From: Collinsella tanakaei | GTDB taxonomy: Bacteria; Actinomycetota; Coriobacteriia; Coriobacteriales; Coriobacteriaceae | NCBI RefSeq assembly: GCF_016900375.1 | Contig: NZ_JACJKB010000015.1 | Coordinates: forward strand, 1 to 59,298 | Direction of reading: 5' to 3' | Length of the DNA stretch: 59,298 nucleotides | In this document: piece by piece, positions 10,084 through 19,510 of the stretch | Numbering within the stretch: position 1 is the first letter of the stretch | How the letters are laid out: every line of letters begins with the position of its first letter | The notes under the pieces: generated by a model | What the model saw: only the letters and a program-made list of their open reading frames with translations | What the model was told of the DNA's origin: nothing | Database searches by the model: none | Program-made: the position numbers and the translations under genes

Positions 10084-11118
10084 TTATTTCTCGCTCTTGC
10101 TGCCAAGCCTGATGCGAGGATCAAGGAAGGCGTAGCTGATATCGACAAGCAGGTTGATCACCATGACGACGACGATGATAATCGTGACGCCGCCCATGAC
10201 GAGCGGCCAGTCGCGCGACGAGATGGCGCGGTAGATCTCGGAGCCGACACCGGGCCAGTTGAAGACGGTCTCGGTGAGGATGGCGCCGGCCATCATGGCA
10301 CCGAAGTCGATGCCGATGTAGGTGACAACCGGGATGAGCGCGTTCTTGAGCGCATGGTGGATGATGATGGAGCGACGGGACAGGCCCTTGGCCTTGGCCG
10401 TGCGGATGTAGTCCTGGTTCAGGACGTCAAGCAGCTGCGAGCGCATGATGCGCGCGGTGTAGGCGGTGGACACGGCTGCGAGCGTGAACGCCGGGAGGAT
10501 GTAGTGCATCCAGTCCTGGTAGGGAGAGTTGGGACCGCCGGCACCGGAGATGGGCATCGAGAACGCCCCGCCGGTCAGGTCCTTGATCCAGATGCCGAAT
10601 ATCAGCTGCAAGATCATGCCGAGCCAGAACGCCGGGACCGCAACGAGGACCGAGGTGACGAGCGTCACCATGATGTCCCAGAACGAGTAGCGCTTGACTG
10701 CGGAGATGAGGCCCGCGCCGATACCCATGATCGCCTCGAGGCAGATGGCGCATGCCGCGAGCTGGATGGTATAGGGGTACTTCTCGGCGAAGATGTCGGT
10801 CACCGGGCGCTTCTTGGAATACGAGGTGCCGAGGTCGCCATGGAACAGGTCGTCCATGTAGCGGGCGTACTGCTCCCAGATGGGAACGGGAATGGTCTCG
10901 CCGTTCTCATCGTAGATGGGCTGCCCCTTCTCGTTGCCGTAGATCATGTTGTTCTCGACCTCGAGCTGAAGGCGCGTCTGCTCGGGCACGGAGCGCCCGC
11001 CGGTGATCATCGAAATAGGATCGCCGGGAACGATTGCCTTCATGGCGAACAGAATGATCGTTACGCCGATGAAGACAGGGATGAATTGAAGCACGCGCTT
11101 CAATATGTATTTCCCCAT
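10084..11118 (-). CDS. oppB: Oligopeptide ABC transporter permease OppB
   Basis: The protein has 344 residues and six predicted helices; it begins MGKYILKRVLQFIPVF, typical for OppB. Between helices 1 and 2 there is a long extracellular loop of about 70 residues with charged repeats. The coupling loop is around YIRTAKAKGLSRR. The start at 11118 has GGGGAGAG upstream. The gene follows the hairpin after oppA, so it is probably transcribed at a lower level than oppA. Confidence 0.92.
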   Translation of the reverse strand: MGKYILKRVLQFIPVFIGVTIILFAMKAIVPGDPISMITGGRSVPEQTRLQLEVENNMIYGNEKGQPIYDENGETIPVPIWEQYARYMDDLFHGDLGTSYSKKRPVTDIFAEKYPYTIQLAACAICLEAIMGIGAGLISAVKRYSFWDIMVTLVTSVLVAVPAFWLGMILQLIFGIWIKDLTGGAFSMPISGAGGPNSPYQDWMHYILPAFTLAAVSTAYTARIMRSQLLDVLNQDYIRTAKAKGLSRRSIIIHHALKNALIPVVTYIGIDFGAMMAGAILTETVFNWPGVGSEIYRAISSRDWPLVMGGVTIIIVVVMVINLLVDISYAFLDPRIRLGSKSEK

Positions 11119-11144
11119 GATTCTCTCCCCTATTGGTTGGACAC

Positions 11145-11181
11145 AAAAAAGGGGCGCCTGCCCCGGAAGGACAGGCGCCCC
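11145..11181 (-). terminator. Attenuator-like terminator between oppA and oppB
   Basis: The stem GGGGCGCCTG/CAGGCGCCCC is followed on the minus strand by TTTTTT. It sits inside an operon, just after oppA, so it probably lets only part of the transcripts run into oppBCDF, which would keep the binding protein in excess. Confidence 0.8.
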
Positions 11182-11233
11182 ACACAGACATAGCCGCTAG
11201 TGTAGCACTAATCTGCGGTCTTCACCGAATATC

Positions 11234-12922
11234 TTAGGCCTCGACGAGCTGAGCCTTGGAGAGGTCAGCCTTCTTCTGCGGGTCGAGGTACAGGGTGGCG
11301 ACGTTGGCACCACCGACAGCGGTGTGGGTGTAGAACATCAGCGGGATGACCGGCATGTCCTGACCGATGGTCTTGTTGACCTCCTGCAGGGCAGCCTTGC
11401 GCTCGGCGTCATCGACGGTGGAGCGGGCAGCCATGAGGGCCTCGTCGACCGCGGTGTTGCTGTAGCCGGCGCGGTTGTCGCCATTGCCGGTGTAGAACAG
11501 CGGGTACAGGAAGTTGTCCATGATCGGGTAGTCGGCAACCCAGCCCAGACGGCCGAACTGGTAGTCGAGCTTCTGGTAGCGATCGAGGACGGTAGCCCAG
11601 TCGGGGGTGTCGGCGACGCAGGTGATGCCCACGGCGGCGAGGTCGGAGATGATGGAGTCCATAACCTCCTTGTGGCCACCATCCTGGTTGGAGGTGATGG
11701 TCAGCTCGAGACCGCGGTTGCCGTCGGCGTCAGCGGGATAGTACTCGTCGAGGATGGCCTTGGCGGCGTCGACATCGTACTTGGAGAACTCCCACGCGCC
11801 CTCCTCGTAACCGTCGATTCCGGGCGGGACGATGTTGTCGGCCGGGGTGCGCGAACCGTGGAACAGGGTGTCGCAGATGGCCTGACGGTTGATCGCCATG
11901 GAGACGGCGTGACGCAGGTTGATGTCGGTGAACGGACCGTCAACAACGTTGCAGGTCAGGTAGTAGGTGGAGGGCTCGGTGCCGTTGAGGAACTGGTGGC
12001 CCGGGGTGATGGTGTAGCCATCCTCAGAGGTGCCGTACTCCTCGGCAGCGGTGGCGAGGGAGGCCACGGGGACGTCGGAGACGTCGAGGTTGCCGGCCTG
12101 GAACTCCTTGTAGGCGGTCTCCACGTCCTTCTGGATCATGAAGTTGACGCCGTCGAGGATGGCCTTGTCGCCATAGTAGTCATCGAAGCGCACGATGTTG
12201 ATGTACTGGCCGTCGACCCACTCGCCGTCCATCTTGAACGGACCGTTGCCCACGGGAGCCAGGCCGAACTCGGTCTGGGACATCTCCTTGGCGCAATCGG
12301 GGATAGGCGCCAGAGCGGGGTGGGAAGCGACATAGGGGAAGTCAGCGTAGCTGTAGGAGAGCTTGACGACGAGGGTGGAGTCGTCGGGGCAGGTGATGCC
12401 CGTCATCTCCTCGGCCTCACCGGCGGCGAGGGCGTCGTAGCCCTCGATCATGGCCAGGTGGTAACCGATGACCGAGGGGCTCTCGGTGTTGGTGTTGGGG
12501 TTGACGATGCGCTCCCAGCCGTACTTCCAGTTGGCAGCCTTGACGTCGGTGCCGTCGTGGAACTTAGCGGCCTTCAGGTGGAAGGTGAACTCGGTGGCGT
12601 CGTCGTTGACGTCGTAGCTCTCGCAAGCGAGGCACTCGAGCTTGCCCTCCTCGAAGTTGTACTGGGTCAGCGAGTCGAACAGCTGGAAGCCGACCTGCGT
12701 GCCCTGATCCTCCTGCAGGTTGAACGGTTCGATGCACACCGGGTTGTTGATGTAGTAACGAAGCGTGCCGCCGGAAGCGGAGCCACCAGCAGAAGCGCTA
12801 CCGGCAGCGGTGTCGGTGCCACCCTTCTGGCCGCAGCCAGCGAGAGCAGCGAGGACGCCCGTAGCCAGAGCACCGCCGACGAAGGCGCGACGGCCAACCG
12901 GCTTGTTCAGGAATTCAGCCAT
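11234..12922 (-). CDS. oppA: Oligopeptide-binding lipoprotein OppA
   Basis: The 562-residue SBP_bac_5 protein begins with a twin-arginine-like motif (VGRRAFVGG) and lipobox AALAGC, followed by a Gly/Ser/Ala linker of about 20 residues, as in a surface lipoprotein. The start at 12922 has AAGGAGG at five bases; the longer frame to 12970 is not needed. Family blocks FHDGTDVKA, YADFPYV and PVGNGPF are clear. It captures peptides outside the membrane for OppBCDF, encoded immediately downstream. Confidence 0.92.
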   Translation of the reverse strand: MAEFLNKPVGRRAFVGGALATGVLAALAGCGQKGGTDTAAGSASAGGSASGGTLRYYINNPVCIEPFNLQEDQGTQVGFQLFDSLTQYNFEEGKLECLACESYDVNDDATEFTFHLKAAKFHDGTDVKAANWKYGWERIVNPNTNTESPSVIGYHLAMIEGYDALAAGEAEEMTGITCPDDSTLVVKLSYSYADFPYVASHPALAPIPDCAKEMSQTEFGLAPVGNGPFKMDGEWVDGQYINIVRFDDYYGDKAILDGVNFMIQKDVETAYKEFQAGNLDVSDVPVASLATAAEEYGTSEDGYTITPGHQFLNGTEPSTYYLTCNVVDGPFTDINLRHAVSMAINRQAICDTLFHGSRTPADNIVPPGIDGYEEGAWEFSKYDVDAAKAILDEYYPADADGNRGLELTITSNQDGGHKEVMDSIISDLAAVGITCVADTPDWATVLDRYQKLDYQFGRLGWVADYPIMDNFLYPLFYTGNGDNRAGYSNTAVDEALMAARSTVDDAERKAALQEVNKTIGQDMPVIPLMFYTHTAVGGANVATLYLDPQKKADLSKAQLVEA

Positions 12923-13055
12923 TCCATCCTCCTTAATACAGAACCTGTGCGAGCCGAGCGGCTCGCCCACGTGACGAGGCGCGATCTGAAGTCCAGGCTG
13001 ACTGACCTCGATCGTCGCGACGTTGCGTACTACCTTAACCTAACTTGAGCGCGCT

Positions 13056-13089
13056 AAAGCGCTCTATTTTGAGTAAAGAGCGCTTTTTT
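13056..13089 (+). terminator. Plus-strand terminator without a plus-strand gene
   Basis: A perfect 10-bp stem AAAGCGCTCT/AGAGCGCTTT is followed on the plus strand by TTTTTT. On the minus strand there is no T-run after the stem. It lies in the oppA leader. It could stop antisense transcripts or end a small RNA. The upstream arm can also pair with GAGCGC at 13047-13052, so two exclusive folds are possible. Confidence 0.6.
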
Positions 13090-13251
13090 CTTTATCTGAT
13101 GAAAGCGATTCCACGGTAATTATTCCGGTCCCATGCATAACCGCTGCGTAATTGCGCCGTTCTTTGATGCGTTAGAATTCCTGACGCGGCGCCGTTTCCG
13201 ACCGATTTAAAACAGAAACTGTACGGATTGTTTACACTCACGCAACAATTC

Positions 13252-13282
13252 CGACAAGATGGTGCCAGGTCCAAACTTGTCG
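13252..13282 (+). repeat. 31-bp palindrome A1 (RAYT-associated REP-like)
   Basis: Arms CGACAAG and CTTGTCG enclose a 17-base core containing GGTGCCAGGTCC. It is one of four related palindromes around the transposase gene at 13701-14462; A1 and A2 share one orientation. Confidence 0.8.
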
Positions 13283-13286
13283 CTTC

Positions 13287-13316
13287 ACAAAACAGGGGCC
13301 GCTGTGGCGACCCCTG
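13287..13316 (-). terminator. Terminator after secG
   Basis: The stem CAGGGG/CCCCTG with an imperfect inner part is followed on the minus strand by TTTTG. It begins about 30 bases past the secG stop. Confidence 0.6.
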
Positions 13317-13348
13317 ACAAAAACGCTTGGTTTTGCAGCGTTGTCCGC

Positions 13349-13603
13349 TTAGATGCCCACGATGCCCTGCGGGAAGAAGAACATGGCGAGCACGACGCAG
13401 ACGGCGAACACGATGGCGACGACGACGGTCAGCTTGTCGAGGTTCTGCTCCATGATGCCGGTGGCGGCAGAAGCGTTATAGAGCGAGCTGGCGATCATGT
13501 CGGAGACGCCGGTGCCCTTGCCGGAGTGCATGAGGACGAGCGCAACAAGCGCGATGGTGGACAGCGCCCACACGATGAAGAGGATAATCTGGAACGGACC
13601 CAT
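13349..13603 (-). CDS. secG: Preprotein translocase subunit SecG
   Basis: The 84-residue protein has two membrane helices (about 3-24 and 52-74) joined by the conserved loop HSGKGTGVSD...YNASAATGIMEQNLDK, the usual SecG length and layout. The start MGPFQII at 13603 has AAAGGAG nine bases upstream; the longer frame to 13687 has no support. SecG assists the SecYE channel. It lies downstream of gpmI in the same orientation, as in many Gram-positive glycolytic clusters, but here the transposase gene is wedged between. Confidence 0.92.
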   Translation of the reverse strand: MGPFQIILFIVWALSTIALVALVLMHSGKGTGVSDMIASSLYNASAATGIMEQNLDKLTVVVAIVFAVCVVLAMFFFPQGIVGI

Positions 13604-13681
13604 AGGATGAGACTCCTTTGTTGTACGTACGAACAGGCAATATGGTACCACACCGCAGGCCGACCCACCCAATCGCCACAC

Positions 13682-13712
13682 CGACAAGATGGGGCCAGAT
13701 TCATTCTTGTCG
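13682..13712 (+). repeat. 31-bp palindrome A2, overlapping the end of the RAYT gene
   Basis: Arms CGACAAG/CTTGTCG enclose a core with ATGGGGCCAG. The transposase stop codon (13701-13703) lies inside it, so the element and gene end are physically joined. Confidence 0.8.
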
Positions 13713-14462
13713 CTTCGACAGGGCGCGCCTGATGGACGAGACGCCTATCCCCGTAAGCATCTCGATCTGCCTCCACGACAATCCGATTGCCCGCAGCTTT
13801 GCAAGCGCCTCCACGCGCTCCTCCTGAGGCATCGATTTGATTTCCAGCGGCGAGATTTCTCCAAGGGCATCCTTAGCCGCCTTCCGGACATCCCTATCGG
13901 AAATCCGTCTCCCTGTTCGGAGGTAATTCACGGCATGCGCCCCGCTGCGACTGAATTCCAGAAAGCCTTCCACGCCCCCAAGCATCTCAAGCAAGACGGA
14001 CACATCCGAAATGGCAAACGGGCTGTTGCCGACATATTCCCCGAAGCTGTTCCACTCGTATTCATCAGCAGCGGCAATTCCCGCGCGCACGGGATTATCG
14101 TGGACATATCGCGCTGTTTGCAGCAGCTGCTCCTCCGACGTTATGGCAACGCTGTGGAACCTTCCTTGATAGACCGACCCCACATGGCCGGTCTTTGCAT
14201 TGAAATGCCGCGCGTAGGCACCCGCGAAGTCGTGAACCATATCGCTCAGCTTCGCCTGGGGATCATCGATCACAACGTGAACATGGTTGCTCATCAGGCA
14301 CCACACGATAATGCGCCCGCCTGCGCTGCGAACGGACTCCGCCATCAGATGAAGATACTTCCTCCGATCCGCATCGTCCTCGAACAGGATCTGCCGTCCG
14401 TTTCCCCGCAGCGTCACGTGGTAGTAGCCTGTGGGAGAAATCTCGCGCTGAACCCTCGACAT
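13701..14462 (-). CDS. REP-associated tyrosine transposase (RAYT, Y1/HUH family)
   Basis: The 253-residue protein opens with SPTGYYHVTLRGN, then has the metal-binding HUH motif in NHVHVVIDD and the catalytic Tyr in RYVHDNPVRAG, the standard Y1_Tnp arrangement. A C-terminal helix-turn-helix (SWRQIEMLTGIGVSSIRRAL) is a common RAYT addition. These enzymes nick single-stranded hairpins and are tied to REP palindromes rather than carried on classical insertion sequences. Two 31-bp palindromes in one orientation lie at or beyond its 3' end and two in the opposite orientation lie upstream. All catalytic residues are present. The gene is less GC-rich than its neighbours, which suggests acquisition. 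Confidence 0.9.
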   Translation of the reverse strand: MSRVQREISPTGYYHVTLRGNGRQILFEDDADRRKYLHLMAESVRSAGGRIIVWCLMSNHVHVVIDDPQAKLSDMVHDFAGAYARHFNAKTGHVGSVYQGRFHSVAITSEEQLLQTARYVHDNPVRAGIAAADEYEWNSFGEYVGNSPFAISDVSVLLEMLGGVEGFLEFSRSGAHAVNYLRTGRRISDRDVRKAAKDALGEISPLEIKSMPQEERVEALAKLRAIGLSWRQIEMLTGIGVSSIRRALSKRQE

Positions 14463-14478
14463 ATCCGGTACCTCCCAA

Positions 14479-14509
14479 TGACAAGAATGGACGTGGCGCC
14501 ATCTTGTCG
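14479..14509 (-). repeat. 31-bp palindrome A3 (RAYT-associated)
   Basis: It has the same length and layout as A1/A2 but in inverse orientation: GACAAG arm, core ACGTGGCGCCAT, CTTGTCG arm. It lies 17 bases upstream of the transposase start. Confidence 0.8.
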
Positions 14510-14572
14510 TACCCAGAATATCCGCAGGTGAAGTGGCGTTTTTATGTGTTGGGTTCAGGTAAGGATCGCGAT

Positions 14573-14603
14573 AGACAAGATTGTACCTGGCCCCATCTTG
14601 TCG
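14573..14603 (-). repeat. 31-bp palindrome A4 (RAYT-associated)
   Basis: Inverse orientation with GACAAG and CTTGTCG arms and core CCTGGCCCCAT. On the minus strand it contains TACAAT, a possible -10 box for the transposase gene. It abuts the gpmI terminator. Confidence 0.8.
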
Positions 14604-14640
14604 AAAAAAGAAGCCCCGACCCGAAATGGGCCGGGGCTTT
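14604..14640 (-). terminator. Terminator after gpmI
   Basis: The stem AAGCCCCG/CGGGGCTT is followed on the minus strand by TTCTTTTTTCG. It closes the glycolytic operon. Confidence 0.88.
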
Positions 14641-14669
14641 GCAAACCCGAAGGGGCTATGCGGTGAGGA

Positions 14670-16226
14670 TTACTCCTCGACAGCCAGCACGCGGCCGGTC
14701 ATCTCGGCGGAGGGCTCGAGGCCCGCCAGCGTGAGCATCGTCGGGGCGATGTCGGACAGGCGACCGTCCTCGATGCCGGTGAGCTTGGCTACAGGATCGA
14801 CCACGATGAACGGAACGCGGTTCGTCGTGTGGGCCGTGAACGGGTGCTTATCACCCTCGGCGTCGACGTCGAACATGTGGTCCGCGTTGCCGTGATCGGC
14901 GGTGATCAGCGCGAAGCCGCCCTTGGCGAGAATCGCCGGGATCACCTTGGACAGACCGTCGTCAACAGCCTCGACGGCCTTCACGGCCGCGTCGAACACG
15001 CCGGTGTGGCCGACCATGTCGCAGTTGGCGTAGTTGACGATGTAGAAGTCAGCGCGGTCCTCGTTGATGGCCTCGACGAGCTTCTCGGTAACCTCGGGCT
15101 CGCTCATCTCGGGCTGCAGGTCGTAGGTGGCAACCTTCGGCGAGGGCACGAGCACGCGCTCCTCCCCCTCCTTGGGCTCCTCCACGCCGCCATTCAGGAA
15201 GAACGTCACGTGGGCGTACTTCTCCGTCTCGGCGGTGTGCAGCTGCTTGAGACCGTTCTGGGCGATGACGTCGGCAAGCACGTTCTGCGGGAACGTCTTG
15301 GGGAAGGCCACCTCGACGTTGGTGAACGTGTCGTCGTACTCGGTCATGGACACGAAGTGCGAGAGCTTCGGGGCGACCTTGCGCTCGAAGCCGTCGAAAT
15401 CGTCCTCGGTGAAGGCGCGGGTCATCTCGCGCGCACGGTCGGGACGGAAGTTGAAGAACACCATCGCGTCGCCGTCATGCACGCCCTCGTTGTGGCAGGC
15501 GAACGGCTCGACGAACTCGTCGCCGCGCTCATCCTTCTCGTAGTAGGCCTTGACGCCCTCGACGGGGTCGCACTCGGTCTCGGAGGGAAGGGTAATCACG
15601 TCGTAGGCGCGCTCGACGCGCTCCCAACGGTTGTCGCGGTCCATGGCCCAGTAGCGGCCGGAGACCGTGGCGATGCGGGCGTTGACGCCGGCAAAGGTCG
15701 ACAGCGCCTCGAGGTTCTCCTTCAGGGTCTGGATGTAGCCGGCACCGGAGTGAGGGTCGACATCGCGACCGTCCATGAAGCAGTGGAAACGGATGCGCTT
15801 GACGCCGTGGATGGCGGCGATGGCGGCGAGGTTCTCGCCATGGCGCTGCATGGAGTGCACGCCGCCCGGGGACACGAGGCCCAGCAGGTGCAGGGTGCGG
15901 CCGTTCTTGGCCACATCGTCCATGGCGCGCGCAAGCGTCTCGTTCTCCTGGATGGAGCCGTCCTTGATGGAGTTGTTAATACGGGAGAGCTCCTGGAACA
16001 CGATGCGGCCGGCACCGATGTTCAGATGGCCCACCTCGGAGTTACCCATCTGGCCGTCGGGCAGGCCCACGTCCTCGCCGGAAGCGCCCAGCGTGGTGTG
16101 GGGATACTGCTCGTACAGGCTGTCGAGGAACGGCGTGTTGGCAGCGGCAACGGCGTTATCGGCACCCTCGGGCGCCAGGCCGCAGCCGTCCATGATGACC
16201 AGAAGTGCAGGAAGATGCTTGGTCAC
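14670..16226 (-). CDS. gpmI: 2,3-bisphosphoglycerate-independent phosphoglycerate mutase
   Basis: The 518-residue protein is of full family length. It has the alkaline-phosphatase fold markers VIMDGCGL at the N-terminus and DGQMGNSEVGHLNIGAG with the phospho-acceptor Ser, and the C-terminal metal site ITADHGNADHM. It interconverts 3- and 2-phosphoglycerate with Mn2+. The gene follows tpiA after three bases, so it is the last gene of a gapA-pgk-tpiA-gpmI operon. Confidence 0.96.
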   Translation of the reverse strand: MTKHLPALLVIMDGCGLAPEGADNAVAAANTPFLDSLYEQYPHTTLGASGEDVGLPDGQMGNSEVGHLNIGAGRIVFQELSRINNSIKDGSIQENETLARAMDDVAKNGRTLHLLGLVSPGGVHSMQRHGENLAAIAAIHGVKRIRFHCFMDGRDVDPHSGAGYIQTLKENLEALSTFAGVNARIATVSGRYWAMDRDNRWERVERAYDVITLPSETECDPVEGVKAYYEKDERGDEFVEPFACHNEGVHDGDAMVFFNFRPDRAREMTRAFTEDDFDGFERKVAPKLSHFVSMTEYDDTFTNVEVAFPKTFPQNVLADVIAQNGLKQLHTAETEKYAHVTFFLNGGVEEPKEGEERVLVPSPKVATYDLQPEMSEPEVTEKLVEAINEDRADFYIVNYANCDMVGHTGVFDAAVKAVEAVDDGLSKVIPAILAKGGFALITADHGNADHMFDVDAEGDKHPFTAHTTNRVPFIVVDPVAKLTGIEDGRLSDIAPTMLTLAGLEPSAEMTGRVLAVEE

Positions 16227-16229
16227 TGT

Positions 16230-16983
16230 CTACTCCCCCGCCTTCTCGACCATGGCCGCGAAGCTCTCGGCGACCAGGGAGGCGCCGCCCACGAGCGCAC
16301 CGTCGACATCCTCCTTCTCGAGGAAGCCAGCGATGTTCTCGGGCTTGGCGGAGCCGCCGTACAGAACGCGGATGCCCGCAGCGGTCTCCTCTCCGAAGAT
16401 CTCGACGAGCGTGGCGCGGATGGCGCCGCAGACCTCCTGGGCGTCATCGGCCGTGGCGGTCTTGCCGGTGCCGATGGCCCAGATGGGCTCGTAGGCGATC
16501 ACGTACTTGGACGGATCGGAGATCTCGAGGCCCTCAGTGTCCTTCTTGATCTGGTCGACGACGAACTCGACATGCTTGCCGGCCTCGCGAACCTCAAGGG
16601 ACTCGCCGCAGCAGCTGATGGGCACGATGCCCGCAGCCATGAGCGCCTTGGCCTTCTTGTTGATGTCCTCGTCGGTCTCGTGGAAGTAATCGCGACGCTC
16701 GGAGTGACCGATGATGCAGTACTCGGCGTTCACGGACTTCAGCATGGCGCAGGAGGTCTCGCCGGTGTAGGCGCCCTTCTCCTCCCAGTACACGTTCTGG
16801 CCGCCCAGCTTGATGCTGGAGCCCTCGAGCTTATGCGAGGTGCAGGCCAGATCGATGGTCGGCGGGCAGACGACGACCTCGACGCCATTGACGGGAACCT
16901 TCTCGACGAGACCCTCGGCCAGCTCCTTGGCGGCGGGGACGTCGTTGTTCATCTTCCAGTTGCCTGCGATCAGGCGAACGCGG

Positions 16984-16994
<11 letters not shown>
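16230..16994 (-). CDS. tpiA: Triosephosphate isomerase
   Basis: The 254-residue TIM barrel has GNWKMN (catalytic Lys), IIGHSERR (catalytic His) and AYEPIWAIGTGKTA (catalytic Glu, loop 6). It interconverts dihydroxyacetone phosphate and glyceraldehyde-3-phosphate. Its start overlaps the pgk end by 11 bases, showing translational coupling. Confidence 0.97.
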
Positions 16995-18177
<1,183 letters not shown>

Positions 18178-18224
18178 GTGCATCTACCTTTCGTAACGCT
18201 TGCGCCACGAGGGCGCAATGAAAA

Positions 18225-18267
18225 CGAGGGCGCGACCCTGGGGCATATGCCTTGAGGCCGCGCCCTC
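18225..18267 (-). terminator. Hairpin between gapA and pgk, possible attenuator
   Basis: A long stem GAGGGCGCG/CGCGCCCTC is followed on the minus strand by GTTTTCATT, a weak U-tract. It lies inside the glycolytic operon, so partial termination would keep gapA expression above the rest. Confidence 0.55.
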
Positions 18268-18306
18268 TCACATCAAGACGCTAAAAGCTCGATCCCGAGG
18301 ATGGGA

Positions 18307-19332
18307 CTAGCCGATGAACTTCTCGAAGTACTTGATGGTACGGACCATCTGAGAGGTGTAGGAGTTCTCGTTGTCGTACCAAGAGGTGACCTGAACGAGG
18401 GTCTGGCCGTTGCCAAGGTCGGCGCACATGGTCTGGGTGGCGTCGAAGATGGAGCCGTGGGTCTCGCCGATGATGTCGGTGGAGACGATGTCGTCCTCGT
18501 TGTAGGCGAAGGTCTCGGAGATGGTGGCGGCGTAGGCCTTCATGGCGGCGTTGACCTCGTCGGCGGTGACGGTCTTGTCAACGACGGCGTAGAGGTTGGT
18601 CAGCGAGCCGGTCGGGGTCGGGACGCGCTGGGCGGCACCGATGAGCTTGCCGTTGAGCTCGGGGAGAACCAGGCCGATGGCCTTGGCGGCACCCGTGCTG
18701 TTGGGGACGATGTTGACGGCGCAGGCGCGGCTGCGGCGCTTGTTGCCCTTGCGCTGCGGGCCGTCGAGCGGCATCTGGTCGCCGGTCCAGGCGTGGATGG
18801 TGGTCATGATGCCGGACACGATGGGAGCGAAGTCGTTCAGACCCTTGGCCATCGGGGCGAGGCAGTTGGTGGTGCAGGAGGCGGCGGAGATGATGTCGTC
18901 CTCAGCGGTCAGCTGCTCGTGGTTGACGTTGTAAACGATGGTGGGCAGGTCGTTGCCAGCGGGAGCGGAGATGACGACCTTCTTGGCACCAGCGTTGATG
19001 TGGGCCTGAGCCTTCTCCTTGGAGGTGTAGAAGCCGGTGCACTCGAGCACGACGTCGACACCGAGCTCGCCCCACGGGAGGTTGTTGGCGTCGGCCTCCT
19101 TGTAGATGGTGATCTCCTTGCCGTCAACGGTGATGGAGTTCTCACCAGCGACGACCTCGTGGTCACGAGAGTAGTTGCCCTGCGTGGAGTCGTACTTCAG
19201 GAGGTACGCGAGCATATCGGGGGAGGTGAGGTCGTTGATAGCGACGATCTCGGAACCCTCGTGGCCGAACATCTGGCGGAACGCGAGACGACCGATGCGG
19301 CCAAAGCCGTTAATCGCAACCTTTACTGCCAT
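18307..19332 (-). CDS. gapA: Glyceraldehyde-3-phosphate dehydrogenase
   Basis: The 341-residue protein has [12 protein letters not shown] (NAD-binding start), the catalytic [13 protein letters not shown] with its Cys, and the conserved [13 protein letters not shown] near the C-terminus. The start has AAAGGAG at good spacing. It catalyses phosphorylating oxidation of glyceraldehyde-3-phosphate and heads the glycolytic gene set. It is separated from whiA by 178 bases that should hold its promoter; I see no strong -35/-10 pair there, only TAATAT near 19405. Confidence 0.96.
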   Translation of the reverse strand: MAVKVAINGFGRIGRLAFRQMFGHEGSEIVAINDLTSPDMLAYLLKYDSTQGNYSRDHEVVAGENSITVDGKEITIYKEADANNLPWGELGVDVVLECTGFYTSKEKAQAHINAGAKKVVISAPAGNDLPTIVYNVNHEQLTAEDDIISAASCTTNCLAPMAKGLNDFAPIVSGIMTTIHAWTGDQMPLDGPQRKGNKRRSRACAVNIVPNSTGAAKAIGLVLPELNGKLIGAAQRVPTPTGSLTNLYAVVDKTVTADEVNAAMKAYAATISETFAYNEDDIVSTDIIGETHGSIFDATQTMCADLGNGQTLVQVTSWYDNENSYTSQMVRTIKYFEKFIG

Positions 19333-19479
19333 GCTTGTCTCCTTTCGCGAGGCCCCCGCAGGTTCCCTTGCCTGCCGCTGAGGCCTACAAACAAACCTCT
19401 TGTAATATTACCGGTTTTCCGCCTTTAATTTCACGACAATGCACTCATATTTGAGATTTTTGCCCTCTTGATTCGTTTC

Positions 19480-19497
19480 AAAACCCCAGCGTAGGGG
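19480..19497 (-). terminator. Probable terminator after whiA
   Basis: A CCCC/GGGG stem (extended imperfectly by TTCAAA/TTTGAA-like flanks) is followed on the minus strand by TTTT. It lies 13 bases after the whiA stop. Confidence 0.45.
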
Positions 19498-19510
19498 CCT
19501 TTGAATCGTT

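Larger units (their letters stand above)
12923..13348. other. 426-base gap upstream of oppA: leader, plus-strand terminator, palindrome, secG terminator
   Basis: No convincing gene lies here. In minus-strand order it holds the secG terminator (13287-13316), a 31-bp palindrome (13252-13282), an AT-rich stretch that should contain the oppA promoter (no strong -35/-10 pair stands out; TTGCGT with TACAGT near 13215-13245 is a weak candidate), a terminator that faces the plus strand (13056-13089) with overlapping GAGCGC hairpins, and the oppA ribosome site. Confidence 0.6.
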
